Below are positions 1 through 13,118 of a DNA stretch of 64,000 nucleotides, one piece after another (the stretch's first letter is position 1; each line of letters starts with the position of its first letter). A program made the position numbers and the translations under genes. The notes beneath the pieces are model-generated. The model had not been told where the DNA came from and did no database searches. It saw only the letters and a program-made list of their open reading frames with translations. This DNA comes from Tetrahymena elliotti 4EA (Eukaryota > Ciliophora > Oligohymenophorea > Hymenostomatida > Tetrahymenidae), in the NCBI GenBank assembly GCA_000231825.2, contig JH720335.1, positions 1 through 64,000 on the forward strand. The letters are read 5' to 3'.

Positions 1-183
1 ATTTATAAAGGACTAATGAATGTAATTCAGTCATAATATTTATTAAATAATTCTTCTACTCAATCAAATCTTAATTCAAATTTTTTTTACAAGATATTAC
101 TTTAGAATTCTGTAGGAAATTTTTGTTGTAAAAAAAAATAAAAAAATAAATTAAATTATTAATTTTTTAAACATCTACTCAAA

Positions 184-3100
184 TCAATAGTAAATTAAGA
201 TAGGTAAAGAAAATAAAATTAATTTGATAATTAATTGGATTTTTAAAATATTATTTCTTAAATGTGGTTGTCGAAATAAATAAAATTTTTAGAAGGAATT
301 TTATGTTTAATCAAGTAATATTTTCAAAAATGATGAATAGAATAATTACATATAAATAGTTAAAAAAATTAAAATTTCATAATTTTTTATTCTAGATTTA
401 TTTATTGATATTGAATTTTAAAATATATTTTTTAAATAAAAAAAATTAAATATTATTTGAAATAATTCCTTTAAAAAATATAAAAATAATTTAGAGTTTA
501 AAAAATTAAATGTTTTAATGCCAAAATTGAAAACAAATTTATGAAAGTGATTAAGATTATTAAACACAAAATTTGCTTGTTAGTTAGTTATTTTATTTTC
601 AAAGGCATAGCTAAACACTTAGAATCCAGAAAAAGCCAAGCAATCCTTCATTTATTTCTTCTTCTTAAATATTTTGAATTTCTTTTTTGAAATGAGTAAT
701 ATCTAATTAGAATTTCTCTTAAATTAACTGAGCAATTTATGGAAAGTCTTAGCTTTAAATATAAGCTATACAAGTGTATAAGCATAAATAGCAGATTCCT
801 GAAGCATGTGTTAAACTTTCAATAATATCTTATTTGTACTTAAAATATAAATAAATTAGATAATATAATGGCGTATTTGAATTTAAAACTTTACTTCAAT
901 TTCATAATTAGCAATATTTTTTGCCAAACCAATATAAAATTAGCATTTATTTAAATTTTGTTATCCATCAATTACTAAATCATATATTTCAAATACTTCA
1001 TCAGCAAAATTAACTATTATATTTTCAAACTCTAAAAGCACTTAAATATTTGTATTGTTTCTATTTTCAAAAAGCAACTAAAATATTTAAAAATTTGAAC
1101 CCAAATTATGCCTTTGGATAAACTGATTAAAAATTTTTGAATGCTTCTTTATTTAACCTAAGTTCTTTAGTATTAAAAAGTTTATTTAACTGTTATAAAA
1201 ACTAATAAGTAATAGGAATTTAATACCTTTTAGAACATTTTAGCATAAGCTTATTTTGTATCTTAATCTACTTCATTTAGGAGGTATTTTAAAAATAGCT
1301 AATCCTTCGAAAAATAATCCATAATATTGAATTTCTCCATTTTAGATTGTTAAGGTTCTACATTAAAAAAATTATTAAATAACAAATCAAAATAAAAACA
1401 AAAATAATAACCTTTTAAAAATTCCTTCATTTCCAAAAATCTTTTAACAGAATTTTCAATGTTAATTTCTTGATCATTATAATGTTTTAATTTAGATTCT
1501 TTTAAATCTTTTGGAATAACCTAATCAATTGAGCTTATTTTATTAAGATTTTCTCCATAGATTAAAGTCAGTCTTTCTTTATCTGTTTTAGTAATGAAAA
1601 ATTATGTTTAAGGATTGATTATATATTAAATTAAATTTTACGGTTGAATAAATTTTTAGATTGCTAACTGGCTATTATTATGTTCTAATATTTTTTATAC
1701 TAATATACAAAAATTAAGTTTAATTTTCTGTGCTATTTTAATGATAAATTACAATATCAATATTGAAAAGATCAGAAACTGCTGTGACTTTTTTTATAAC
1801 TACATTTCTTTCGTTTTCATTTATCAAAATAACTGGACCTTCAATTACCTTTAATGTATCTCTAACTTAAACTTAGACAAATACTTAATCAGCCTTTAAT
1901 TCTCCTAGCTAATCTTAGAACGAAAATAATCTATAGCAATTCTTTGGATATAATCTCTTATTGCTTTGAGAATTTTCCAAAATCTATATTATATCAAAGA
2001 GTTAAAATACATTTTTTTAGAAATAAACCATACCTAATCCTTCAATATATTTTTCAAAATTGTAAAAAAATAGTCTTAGGAAAGATTATATTTAGAATTT
2101 ATAATTTAATAATAGTTTTCCCTAAATACTCTCTATGATTACTAAGCAAGAATATCATCATAAGGTAACAACTAATTTATATTATTGTAAATCTAATCTT
2201 AGTCACTAAGCAGCTCATTTAGTTGATCTCCAAGTTAAATTTATATCCTTTGAGCAGTATCTTAACTTATCCATCCTAATTCAGGTTTATTATAGTCAAT
2301 TAAATATAATCTATTTCTCTTTTTAGTTTGATGATTGCAATGCTTTTTTGGTATAATGTATAATAGATTTTGATACTTCATTAATGTTTCTTCCTTAAAA
2401 TTATCAAATGAAAAGAATAACGAAGTACAACCATTTATCTATAACAGAAGACAATTTATTTTTTGTTATGAAATATTTTAACCTTTCTTTAGTTACTTTT
2501 TTTAAATTAAAGTATTGATTAGATAAAAATTTGTAAAAACATTTGAGAAATCAAAATAAATGTTTAAAATTAAAACTAAAAATAAATTACTTTGACTAAA
2601 GAATCAAATTATTTTAAACTAATAATACCAAATTCCAAATCATTTTCAGATTCAGAAATCTTTTTACTTTTATCACTCATATCTTTTTCAATTAGTAAGG
2701 ATTTCCATAAAGCTTGATTTATAGTCATTTATTGTTCATTTAAGTCCGTAATTTAAGAGTAATCTCCAACATTTTATAGTATATTTAGCATTTCCACATT
2801 ATATTATTTCTAAAAATACTCATTATTTTCTTAATTTTAAAGGGGTAATTATACCTCAATCAACAAGGCTTCGTTATTTTATTTTCCCAAATAGCAAAAA
2901 TGTTTGGATAGAATATTAAATTAAATTAACATTTATCTGTAAAAGATCCTTTAAATGAAATCAGATTCACTTCTCTCAAACATAATTCTTACAATATTCT
3001 AACTTTAATTTGATTCTAATTGTAATTCCTTTATCAAATAAGAGTTATATTCATAGCTAGGAAGATGAAAAATAAATTTAGATGGACTAACAACTACTCT

Positions 3101-4772
3101 GAATATTTATTAATAATTTTTTTCTGGTTATTCTTGATTATCCTGCTTTATATATAAAAACAAAATTAATTGATTCAATTAAAATGAAAAAGTTGTTTTT
3201 TATTACAAATTATAAGAATTCAGTTATTTTCTAGCCTTTCATTCTATTCATTAAATTATTTAGGAAGAAGTAATGCTGGCTTGAATCCACTTTTTTTAAT
3301 TATTATTCAATTGAAGAGATCTCAAAAAAATCAATCTTTTTAATTTAAATTTAGAATATTAACTTTTAAGATTGATCAAATAAAAATATGAAATTACTTT
3401 TTTGTTTGAAAGTAAGACCAGCAATAAATATTAAATTTTAAAATCAAGGGAACTTGTTATGTATTATGTAATTATATTTTTTGAAAAAGCTTCATCATTT
3501 TTTGTTTAACCAATCTGTTTATCCTTCAAACTTAGTTTTAGAGCAAAATTTTCAGCAGAATAGACTTTCATAAAAGTTGATATTTAAGGAAGAGTTAATA
3601 AAACATTATGAATAGAATGCCATTCATAAATTTCATCAACAAAATTAACCGTTTGATATGTTGAGGTAGTTGCATAAAACATAGGAGTGCTTGTTGCAAA
3701 AATATAATTGTAAGATTAAATCTGCTCCACTTTTGGATTTATCAATTCTATTTTGACTAATCCAACAGATCTAAAATTCAAGAACATTGAGTATTTTATA
3801 TTTTAATTAGGCATATTAGTTTCTTGAAGATACATAAAGCTGCATTCCTCTTCTCCCTATTTTATTTTTTTTATTAATTTTTTAATTTTATTAAAAAAAT
3901 TCTAATGAATACAAGATTATAAAGGTCTTCAAATATCAACTATTATTACTTATTAACAGCATATGCTCCTAAACTAGTAGCTTAGATTGTTTCAGTATTA
4001 TCTAAAATATTCAATATTGAGTTATCAACCTAATTAATTGAAAATAATTTTATTTAAAGAATTTATGTAAATTCTTTTTTTTTTTTTACTTGCTTTCTTT
4101 CCTTTTCATTTTCATGAAAACCTTAAATTTCCTTTATGTTTATTTTATTAAATCCTAACACTTCTCCTTAAATCTCTACATTAAACTATTAATATTTGTC
4201 AAGTTAATTTTTCTTTGCATTTATGAAAGGGAATCTAGTTTTATTTAAAAATAGTGATGATCTCTAATTAAACAAATAAATGAATAACCTTTTGCATTCT
4301 TTGGAGTTCAACTTAAGATTAAATTCTTCCTCTTACTGATCATCTATTATAAAAATATTGTTCAAATTAATTTATTTTGTTTATTTAATTCATTACTGAT
4401 TAAGTTCTTTTAATATTTATCTAATGGTGATGGGTATTTAAATAGGCTATTTATTTTTTCTATTTAAAAATATTTTTTATCAATTGATTTTTTGACTTCT
4501 GCTTTTAATTGCTTTTCAGAATTTTTCTATCCTTGAGAAGACTGGTTTTGATTATTTTCAATTTTTACATATTCCATCTTTACCTTAATGCAATTCAACT
4601 CACATTATTTTTATTGCAAATATGCCTAAATTAAGGGATAGATTTCATCTGCTGAATATTACTTTTCAGTAGAAATCTAGTATTTATATGTGATAGTAGG
4701 AGACAAAGTTTAGTCTAATTAAGAATTAACATCTTTAGACTCATCTTCACTAGAAGAAAAATTAAAATCCAT
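184..4772 (-). CDS. Unnamed multi-exon membrane or surface protein(s)
   Basis: I do not recognise this gene. Long minus-strand frames that are open only when TAA/TAG are glutamine run from an ATG at 4772 (protein begins MDFNFSSSEDESKD) down to a TGA at 184-186. Segments that look truly coding lie at about 4772-3430, 2330-1700 and 1140-600: they carry charged and mixed residues, and the frame is rejoined across typical short introns (for example donor near 4405 and acceptor near 4345; donor near 4090 and acceptor near 4030). The 2330-1700 part has a beta-rich, extracellular-looking stretch (RDTLKVIEGPVILINENER). The last 400 bases code mainly for Phe, Leu, Ile and Asn and may be a chance open frame. 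The region may hold one gene of over 1000 residues or two adjacent genes; exon edges between 3400 and 2330 were not resolved. Not assigned to any family. Confidence 0.4.
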
Positions 4773-5774
4773 ATGCTCTAAAATAAATTCAATTACTTTC
4801 TAACTAATTATTAATCAATTTTTTATGCAATTAACAGATTTTTTGTATCTTAATTATGTAAAATCTTCAAATATCTTTATTTCAAATGAATGAATATTAA
4901 TAATAAAACTATTTTATTTTTTCTATCAATTCTTAATTTTTTTACTTAAAAATAAAATACTTAATTTACCTTTTGTTATTTTTTTAAAATCATATTCTAT
5001 CTGGTTACATTTTGCTAAAATCCTTTTTTTTAATTTTTAAATACTATAATATTATATCTTAAAAATTTTAATTTCATAAATTTATGATCTTTTAATCAAA
5101 TAAAGCTTATCAGGAGGAAAAATTATAACCAATAAAATCATCTTTTTAATTTATGAAGACTGATATTTAATTTCAAAAAATAATTTCAATTCCTCTCTCA
5201 ACAATATAATTTTTAATACTTTAAATAGGTAATGCTTATTAGAAGCACTGAGTCAAAACAGATATTAAATAACTTATAACTATACTGTTTTTTTTCCCTC
5301 TTAATAAAAATAAAAAGATAATTTTGTATATAGTTTTTGTGCTTAAAAGCATTTAGAATTATCGCAGTTTTAATAGTAATTATTTTGGAAATTACTTTGT
5401 TAATAAATGTTAAAAATCTTAATTGATAATTGATTTATTTTGAAAATTACATCTATTTTGAAGTAAATAAATTGAATTGCTTGATGTAGAAAATCATCGT
5501 TTTTGATGAATTGAATTTAAGCTGATGTTTTTAAAAATAATTCAAAGATAATTTAGAAAGGTACTTTTATGTCTCATAATCAATTAGATTTGTAATTTAA
5601 AATGTAACAATGATTTAATATGAATAAAATTGCACATAAACAGTATTTTTTCATCATTTCTAGTATATTTAAAGACTATTTTGTTGGATTTTAAATTACA
5701 TAATAATTATTTGTTAATAAGTAAATATCTTAATTTTTAAGGCATTAATAAAGAAAATAACCTAAAATTAGTAA
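4773..5774. other. Intergenic, AT-rich
   Basis: About 1 kb between two divergent genes. It holds A/T runs and no frame with recognisable protein content. Promoters of both flanking genes should lie here, but no specific element can be named. Confidence 0.5.
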
Positions 5775-6585
5775 TGAAATCAGATCAAAAGAATTTTATA
5801 TAATTAGAGTAAGAAAGCGATAAAAAAGATTATTATAGAAGACTAGGAAGGTTTATAACATTTGGGAAATGGAGAGGCAAGCCTCTTTTTTATTTAGGAC
5901 CTGATTGTAAATATTTAGTTAATTTTAAACCCTTAGACAATTATAGTAGTTAAAAAACTCAATAAATGGCATCAATTTCCAAAATTAACTATGAAAATAA
6001 TTGCTATTTAACTACCTCTTGAAATTTGCAATCTCATTCATTTATTTATAAAGATAAATTTTTTATGCCGATGTACTTTGCTTTGATAATAACTTCAGTA
6101 GTCGCTTGTTACTTCTGCAGATAACTTTAAGATTCATTATGGTCATTTGTTGGGGCTGTTTCTATAAGTATTTTTGAGTTGTTTATATATGCAATCACTG
6201 CTTTTTTAGATCCTGGCATCGTTTAAGATCCTGAATTAGATATTGAAGAACTTTAGCATAATTCCTAAAGGTATTAATTAATCTTTGCATCAATCATTTC
6301 TTAAAAAAAAACAACAATTTTTAGAAAATTATATAAATGAAGCATTTAAAAAACGAAAATTATTTTTATAATAAAAGTATATGCCATACTTGCAAAGTAA
6401 ATAAGAAAAAGGGGAGATATCATTGCGAATTTTGTGATGTCTGTATCGATGGACATGATCACCACTGTCCATGGACAAGTAAATGTATTGGTAAAGGAAA
6501 TATTATTCCTTTTTATATGTTTTTAATTACAACTAGTGCTTTCTTTATCTATCACTTCTTAGTTTCTTTTAACTAAAAGAAATGA
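5775..6585 (+). pseudogene. DHHC palmitoyltransferase, apparently broken
   Basis: The product resembles DHHC protein S-acyltransferases, membrane enzymes that attach palmitate to cysteine. Starting at the ATG at 5775 the frame gives RGKPLFYLGPDCKYLV, typical of the segment before TM1. It then meets an in-frame TGA at 6020-6022, continues through two membrane segments (about 6065-6200) and reaches the family's DPG motif (6210-6218). A probable intron lies at 6271-6324, but its ends do not keep the frame: the upstream exon leaves two bases while the downstream exon needs none. Exon 6325-6585 encodes the cysteine-rich domain with HCEFCDVC and DHHCPW, then one membrane segment, and stops early at TGA 6583-6585. 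One nonsense codon plus one frame break argue for a pseudogene. A sequencing error or an unseen exon is the alternative. The catalytic DHHC cysteine is intact. Confidence 0.6.
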
Positions 6586-7744
6586 CATACGTATTAGATT
6601 TTAAAAAGTATTTTAGCTTTTATTAAAATTGTTTTCATGTTTAAATATTATATTTTATGCATTTTTTGGCTTTAATTAAAATATTAATATAATTTCTTCC
6701 ACAAATTCTTTCAACAATTTAGCATTTTGAATAAAAGAAATAAATATCTGCAAAAACTTCATCAAAAAAATCAATTTGCTTTTAAAACTAGAATAAGCTC
6801 ACAAATACTAAATGGAGTTAAATAAGCACTTATGAAATTACTTCCTAAATCTTTTATTTAGTTAATATAATAAATAGTTTTAACTATTAGATATAATTTA
6901 TATAAATTAATCTTTTCTCACTGCAAAAGATAATATTTTATTTTAACAATGACTGAACAATTTATTGATGAAATAAATTAAAAAAAGCAAATAGAATTTA
7001 TTTGATTTGTTTTCATGGAATATGATGAAATAAATTACATACAAATAAATATTAAAAGGAAAGAATTTGAAAATAATTTTTCATTTGTATTAACAAATTT
7101 GAAAGTACTCTAGTAATAACTATAAAGAATTGCATTATTAAAATTCTAATTGCAATTACTAATCTAAAGATAAAAATATTGATTGATCTAAGCAAATTAA
7201 ATATCTTATATTGTAAGAAAATAGAGTTTAAAATAAAATATTTAAATAGAGACTAACTAAAATAATAATCTCAATAAATAAAAAAATATTATTTTAATAA
7301 ATTCTATTTGTTTTTCCACTTGAAATTAGAAATATTTATTCTAAATGTACTCAAACAGTGTAAAAGACGGTTAAATATTAAACTTTTTTTATCTATTATT
7401 TAATATTATTTTTATTATTGTTGAGTAAAAAATAGAATATTAATTTCTATTTACAAAAATAATTTTATTATAGAAATATTTATAAATTTTATGAGAGGGA
7501 TAAGCAAGCAAAAACATTTGGTGTAAAGTAAATAAACAAACAAACAAACAATAAATCAGCTGTAAAAATAATAAAAAATGCTTGAGTATTTACAGAAAAA
7601 AGTTAATATTATTTATAAGATTGATAATTTTTGGTTGTTAGGGCATTGATTGAGTATTTAATTATATGTTTAATCTCCAAAGAATTCTTGATAATACAAA
7701 TGTTTATAATAAATATGATTTTAATTGCATATTTCCTACATAAA
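6586..7744. other. Intergenic, AT-rich
   Basis: Contains only A/T-rich sequence, including a short (aaac)n-like run near 7530-7550. Nothing else is recognised. Confidence 0.5.
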
Positions 7745-8116
7745 TCAATGATTAGGAACCAATGATGATGCAAATACTGTAACTATTGCACTAACTTAAT
7801 TTTTTGAATATTCTTTGCTATCCTTAGGCCATTTTATAATTGCGATACCATCTACAACACCATCCCAAAAACAACTCTATGCAGCACACGCTCCTGTACC
7901 CGTACTCTGCATGATCATACAATTTACCATATATTTATAAGGTTTTTATTGTTTTATTAAGTATTCTAATGTTTATTCGCATATTTCGTTAATCCATTAG
8001 GGTACCATATCTTCTTTATAATCTTTTCCTTGTAATACTTTTTCTATATAAGTAACTACTTGCTTTTCTGTTTCATCCTGCTAAAATGTTTATTCATCAA
8101 TATTATCCTCAGCCAT
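7745..8116 (-). CDS. Dynein light chain, Tctex1/DYNLT family
   Basis: Intronless gene of 123 residues, ATG at 8116, TGA at 7745-7747. Tctex-type light chains dimerise and bind dynein intermediate chains, in cytoplasmic dynein and in axonemal or intraflagellar-transport dyneins. The match spans the whole usual family length (about 113 residues). The central segment KPYKYMVNCMIMQSTGTGAC corresponds to the family's KPFKYIVTC-type core, followed by the conserved aromatic CFWD and a C-terminal beta strand (SAIVTVFASS). The N-terminal helix region (residues 1-35) is acidic and divergent, as is normal. Cellular role (cytoplasmic versus ciliary dynein) cannot be decided from sequence alone; ciliates have several paralogues. 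Confidence 0.92.
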
Positions 8117-8621
8117 TTTATTGAAATTCTGGTTTTAAATTTTATTAAATGTGAAACTCTACTTTTTTTGTATTATCTATCTATCTATTTATTATAAGTG
8201 TTTATTTGATATATTTTTTTACAAATTTTTAAAATTAAAATATCCAAAATAAAGAAAAATATTGATTATTGTTTAAAATTTTCATGACTTGTTATATCAC
8301 AAACTCCTTTTATATCTTCATAACTATGAAAAGTTACAACTTTAAAATCAAATTACAAATCCAATATTCAAAAAATATTTTAAAAAAATGTCAAAAAGTA
8401 TTTTTTAAGCAATTTTAAAAATAAATTTGAATTTATTCTATTCATAAAATCAATTTTTGTGTAAACATTAATCAATCAGATAAAGAAAATTTTTAATTGT
8501 TTGAAAAGTGCATTCATTCTATTTTTTACTTTAATTTAAGAATCTTTTATTGATAATAAATTAATTATTTTTATTAGCATTTAGAAACTATCTATTTTTT
8601 AACCATAAAAATCTTTTAAAA
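8117..8621. other. Intergenic between divergent dynein light chain and BBS5 genes
   Basis: About 500 bases shared by two divergently transcribed ciliary-type genes, so both promoters must lie here. AT-rich, with a short tatc run near 8175-8195. No named motif is visible. Confidence 0.5.
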
Positions 8622-9847
8622 ATGGAATACGAGTATTTTTATGATAGAGAGATCAAGTTTGATTTATAAACAAAGAAACTCCAACCTTGCTAAGGAGAAT
8701 TTGAAATGAGTAGTTAAAATTATATTGAAGATTTTAAAGGAAATGCAGACTGTGATGGAGTATTAGTTTTAACAAATTTGAGATTAATATGGTATTAAAA
8801 AGATGATAAAAGAATCAATTTGTCAATAGGTAAACAAAGAATTTATTTTAGTACTTATTAATAAGATATTTTAAGTCCTCAATAAGATTTATGAAGCTCA
8901 ATTAAAGAGTATTTTTAACAAACAAAAACATTTTATTTGAAAATATAGGTCTTGATACAATTAATAGTTCAGATATTAAGACAGATAGAAATTTAAAAAT
9001 AGGGTTAGAACTGACACTATCTATTAAAGCTAAAATGAATAAGAATAAGTTTGAGTTTATATTTAAAACGAAAAATGGAGAGCCAACAAATATATTTAAT
9101 CTATTCTAGCAGGTGTGTAGAGGATATTTAGCAACAAAAATTTATAGAGATTTGAAAAGAGGTGCAATTATCCAAGATAAAACTCTTTAAATTCTACCTA
9201 ATGAGAAGGTTATTAGCAAATATCCAAATGTAAGAAGCGTTGGTAATGAAATTGGAATTATAGGTAATTTATTCCTAACCAACATCCGTATAGCATGGTT
9301 TGCAATTAACAATGAGAGTTAAAATATAAGTATTCCTTGGATTTAGATATCATCAATAACTAAATAGAATATTAAGGCTGGAACTACTCTTCTTATAGAA
9401 ATAAGTAAGTTTACAGGAGGCTATATCTTAGGTTACCAAACAGATTAAATTGATCATTGCCTCTAAGAATGCAATTAATTAAGAGAATATTACTGTTAAA
9501 ACCCTGATTTTGGTATTCCTAAGTTAGGAGATGAATATGACTCCTCTTATAAATCTAAGTTAGTTAAAAGAGAAGAAGATAACATAGAAATCATAGGTAC
9601 AATCATAAATGAAAGAAAAAATATTTCAAGAAATTATATGACAAGCTAAATAACTACTTCAGCTAATCAAACAGATGATAAATCTTCAGAAGTAATTAAT
9701 CTTAATTCTAAAATATAAATTAAATTTTTTAATTAGTAATAATAAGGTGATATAATATTCAGTCCAGAATTAGGCTTAGCTATTGAAAGGCCCCCTTAAG
9801 GCTGTAAAGTAGAAGATTTATGGAGAATCATCAAATCTAATTCTTGA
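8622..9847 (+). CDS. BBS5: BBSome subunit BBS5
   Basis: BBS5 is a core subunit of the BBSome, the coat that moves membrane proteins in and out of cilia; its two PH-like (DM16) domains bind phosphoinositides. Two exons, 8622-8829 and 8949-9847, joined across a GT...AG intron, give 368 residues (human BBS5 has 341). Family signatures in order: the start with YDREIKFDL, the first PH-like domain with LVLTNLRLIWY, the linker with FEFIF and KIYRDLKRGAIIQDK, the second domain with LFLTNIRIAWFA and ISIPW, the segment SKFTGGYILGYQ, and near the C terminus FSPELGLAIERPPQG, the conserved BBS5 tail. The acidic loop before the tail (about residues 300-340) is longer than in animals. It is divergent from the dynein light chain gene upstream. 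Confidence 0.95.
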
Positions 9848-10273
9848 TGATAAAATTATTGAGTTTTTTGAATAAACTTAAATTCTTATAAATGCATTAA
9901 AAATTTATGATTTTTTTGTTAATTGTTCTAAAATCAAAAGCAAAACATTCGAAATTGAAAGGTCTCTATCATATTAAATATAATTTTTCATCTAAAAATT
10001 ATTTAAACAGAAAAAAAAAATAAAAATTATTTTCTTTGTATCTGTTAATTTTCATCTTTATTCAATTAAAATATCATTAATTATTCATATTATTAAAAAA
10101 AATTCGTTTTTTTCAAGTGTGTTTTTGAAAGCTTAATCACAATTCAAAAACAGACATACTGAAATAAGTATTCAAAAAAACATATTAAAAGGTAAAATCT
10201 TAAAAAAAGATTGGGTTTTAATCATAAAAAACTATAACACATATATTATGGATGAATAAATACAGAAAAAATT
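9848..10273. other. Intergenic between convergent genes
   Basis: AT-rich spacer between the 3' ends of BBS5 and the SET-domain gene. Presumably holds both 3' untranslated regions; no hairpin terminator or other element is recognised. Confidence 0.5.
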
Positions 10274-12405
10274 TCAACGCTTTTGCTTAAATATACCAAA
10301 ATATAGTTAATGGATATATTGTCTAATTCTTTCTCTATTAAGTTAATAATCTTCTTCAGTAGGTTCAATATCATCATATTTCTTAGAAACAGCTATGGTA
10401 ACTTAATTGTTAACACTTAGCTCATTAAGAATTCTTTGAATTAATTTGACTGTATTAATTTATGTTTAAATAATAAGTTTGTGCTCTTTCTTTAAAACAG
10501 TTGTGAATCTTTTTTTATAGTTTAACTATGGATTTTGTAGCTCCTTCTCATCTTCTTCTAAGGATCTATCAAATACTTTCTTTTTTAATGCCCATAGAAG
10601 TTTGTAAGCAAGATCAAATACTTTTTTTTCAAAATCTATTGAGGTTGGGACTGTTATCAAAATAGGTTTTTAACTATTTTGTTTTAAGGTAGTCAAGAAA
10701 TACACTCTGAGATAAGTAATGAAATCTAGACATAATTTACTCTTTTTCAATCTAAATTCCTTAGTCAATTCTTCTATGCTTCTCTTTTACCCACACCACA
10801 TAATGCCATTGTCATATTCATCATCATCCACATAATCTGTGTATATAAGCTCATCTAAATTTGCTTAATCTATTTTATCACTTTTAATATAACTCCAAAA
10901 TCTAAATGGATAACTATCATAATAGTTATTCTCATGGCTGAACCCATACCATACCATTAAAAATCTGTTATTTCTACGTCCATAGCAGTGGTAAATTTAT
11001 TTTCCCTTGGGCTGCCATCTAGGAGTAGATACAGTAAAGTATGTATCATCGTCTTTCATATCATACCTAATTAAATGAAGCATTTAATTACATAAAAATA
11101 AAAATTAGAAATGATTACCAATCCCAATTTTCTTCAGAAAGATGGTGTTTGTATTTCTATTTTCTGTGTTGCTTAGATGTAAATTCTTTGTATTCTTCAA
11201 ATTTTTCGTATTAGATATCTTCTTCTTTGTTTTCTTACAAATTATATTGAACTGAAATACTCTCTCTAGCTTTAAGAAGATTATACTCTTCATTATTTTC
11301 AAAGTTTTCATCTTAATCACTTTCTTCAGTGTCATTATCTTCTGTTTCAGAAGTTGTAAAATAGGGCATCTCCCATAAATTCTTAGCTTTTGCTTTTAAT
11401 TTTTCGGCATTTATCAATCTAATATCATTTTCAACATCTTGTCTTTATAAATCTTCTAAGAATTGTTTATCTCTTCTTCCTTCAGTATTGACAGAAATGT
11501 ATGCTTTTTTAATGTCAGGAGGATTTTATATTTATTTTAAAGTTTCTTCATCATAATTGAATTGCTTGAAGATGCTATAATCGACTTCTTTGTTTTTAAT
11601 TATGTAGTTTTTGTGTAACTTTTTCTTGCCTAATTCATATGCTTTATTGAAAATTAAATTGCAGTTTCCGTCTTTAGAATGATTAAAAGCATCAGCTAAA
11701 GGTACTAAGAGAGTGTGAGGAAAATTCCATCCATAGCAACGAGTAGTAACGAATTAGTAACTCCAATAAAAAAGCTTTTTATTACAGCAATCAGTACTTA
11801 TAATATTGGGGTAGTTAATGATAACTTTTAAAAATTCTTTCCATGTTGATTCCATCTTTTTTGAATAAATAAAGAATAAGGATCATTTTAAAAAATGCTA
11901 AATATGAATTTACAGATTATCTATATTCCTTAAATATTTTAAACATGTATGGATCGCCAATATTTTCAACTTCTTTGTCAGTCCAATCCAATAAAGTAAA
12001 TTGGGTAGGAGAAATATTCAAGTAAGGAGCCCAAAATGATTTATCAGCTTTTATTTTTTCAGTCATTAAATAAAGTGTAAGTTTGTTAAAATCTGCATCA
12101 TAGTTCTATTCATTGTTAAATAAATGAGGGTTCTATTGTAGCACTGGCTTCAAAGGACTTGAATCTACTATTCCAGTGCTTAAAAGTAATTTATTTGGAA
12201 TGGCTACTATAACTTTATTGGGAGGGATTCTTTCCTTAGCTGCAACACCTATATATCCACTATTTCCAAATGCTACTGGGAATTCTATATTTTCAAAGAG
12301 AGCACCATTCTTCTTAAGCCAATCTAAATATACCTAATACTTTTTATCTTTTTGAATTTCCTTAGTTAACTCTATGTTAACTTCATCATCTCTATAAAAA
12401 CTCAT
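10274..12405 (-). CDS. SET-domain methyltransferase, Rubisco-LSMT/SETD-like class
   Basis: Three exons (12405-11914, 11855-11119, 11066-10274) give 673 residues. Proteins of this class transfer methyl groups from SAM to lysine or histidine of non-histone proteins such as ribosomal proteins or actin. Seen in order: a tryptophan-containing start (YLDWLKKNGALFENIEF), the SET N-terminal strand with GVAAKERIPPNKVIVAIP, the inserted helical region with SFWAPYLNISP, the catalytic core with LVPLADAFNHS (the NHS motif), a very acidic insertion (about residues 290-400), and the C-terminal SET motif YGRRNNRFLMVWYGFSHENN. A helical substrate-binding-like C-terminal region follows. Frames agree across both introns (58 and 52 nt). 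Length is somewhat above the usual 450-600 because of the acidic insertion. Substrate is unknown. Confidence 0.85.
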
Positions 12406-13118
12406 CTATCTCTTAATTAATTATTTAAAATTTTTGATAAATTTTATAATTTTTGAAATTATTAATCAATCTTGCTTAATCCCGCAAATTTGAAAAAATA
12501 AATTTCCTAAAAAATATCTTATTAAATAAATTAAATTTGATATTTCTTGAAAACATCTTTTTTTTTAGAAATTATAAAAAAATTGTTCTCTCAGATTTGT
12601 AAAAGGCAAGGCATTGATTGATAAAAAATAAATACAGTAACATAGAAATTAATTTAGATTTTAACCAATTTATATATAAAATAAAGCCAATGAATTTTGG
12701 TTTAGTTTATTTGTATTTTTGATAAATTAGGCAGGAAATTAAATTAATTAAAAATCGAAAAATGACACCAGAATAAAGTTATTTATAACACTTATTTAGG
12801 TTACTGATTTTCTTTAGTATTCTAATTAAGATAAACAAATGGAGAAAATATTCTAGAACCTGTTCCTATTATTTTATATCATAGCTTTATGACAAGTTGG
12901 CATTAATTTACCTTTCTATTTCATGAATAAACAAAAATTAGGGTTTTATTTATATTCATTCTTTTTTTTCGATAAAAAATTAAAAAAATACAAAATCAAA
13001 AAAATAATTAAACTCTCAAATTTACCTATATTATAAAAGTTAGATAGCCAAACGACGAATAGCATAAATTTTAGATTTGGAAATTCTTCTTAGAGGAAAT
13101 AAAAACATTTTTTAGAAA
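12406..13118. other. Intergenic between divergent genes
   Basis: AT-rich spacer of about 700 bases upstream of both the SET-domain gene (minus) and the RING-ligase gene (plus). No specific element is recognised. Confidence 0.5.

Noticed and set aside
11067..11335. A minus-strand frame continuing through 11119-11067 into Leu/Phe-rich sequence
   Set aside because: GT...AG at 11118/11067 removes 52 nt and joins ENWDW to YDMKDDDTYF in phase, a better SET-domain continuation.
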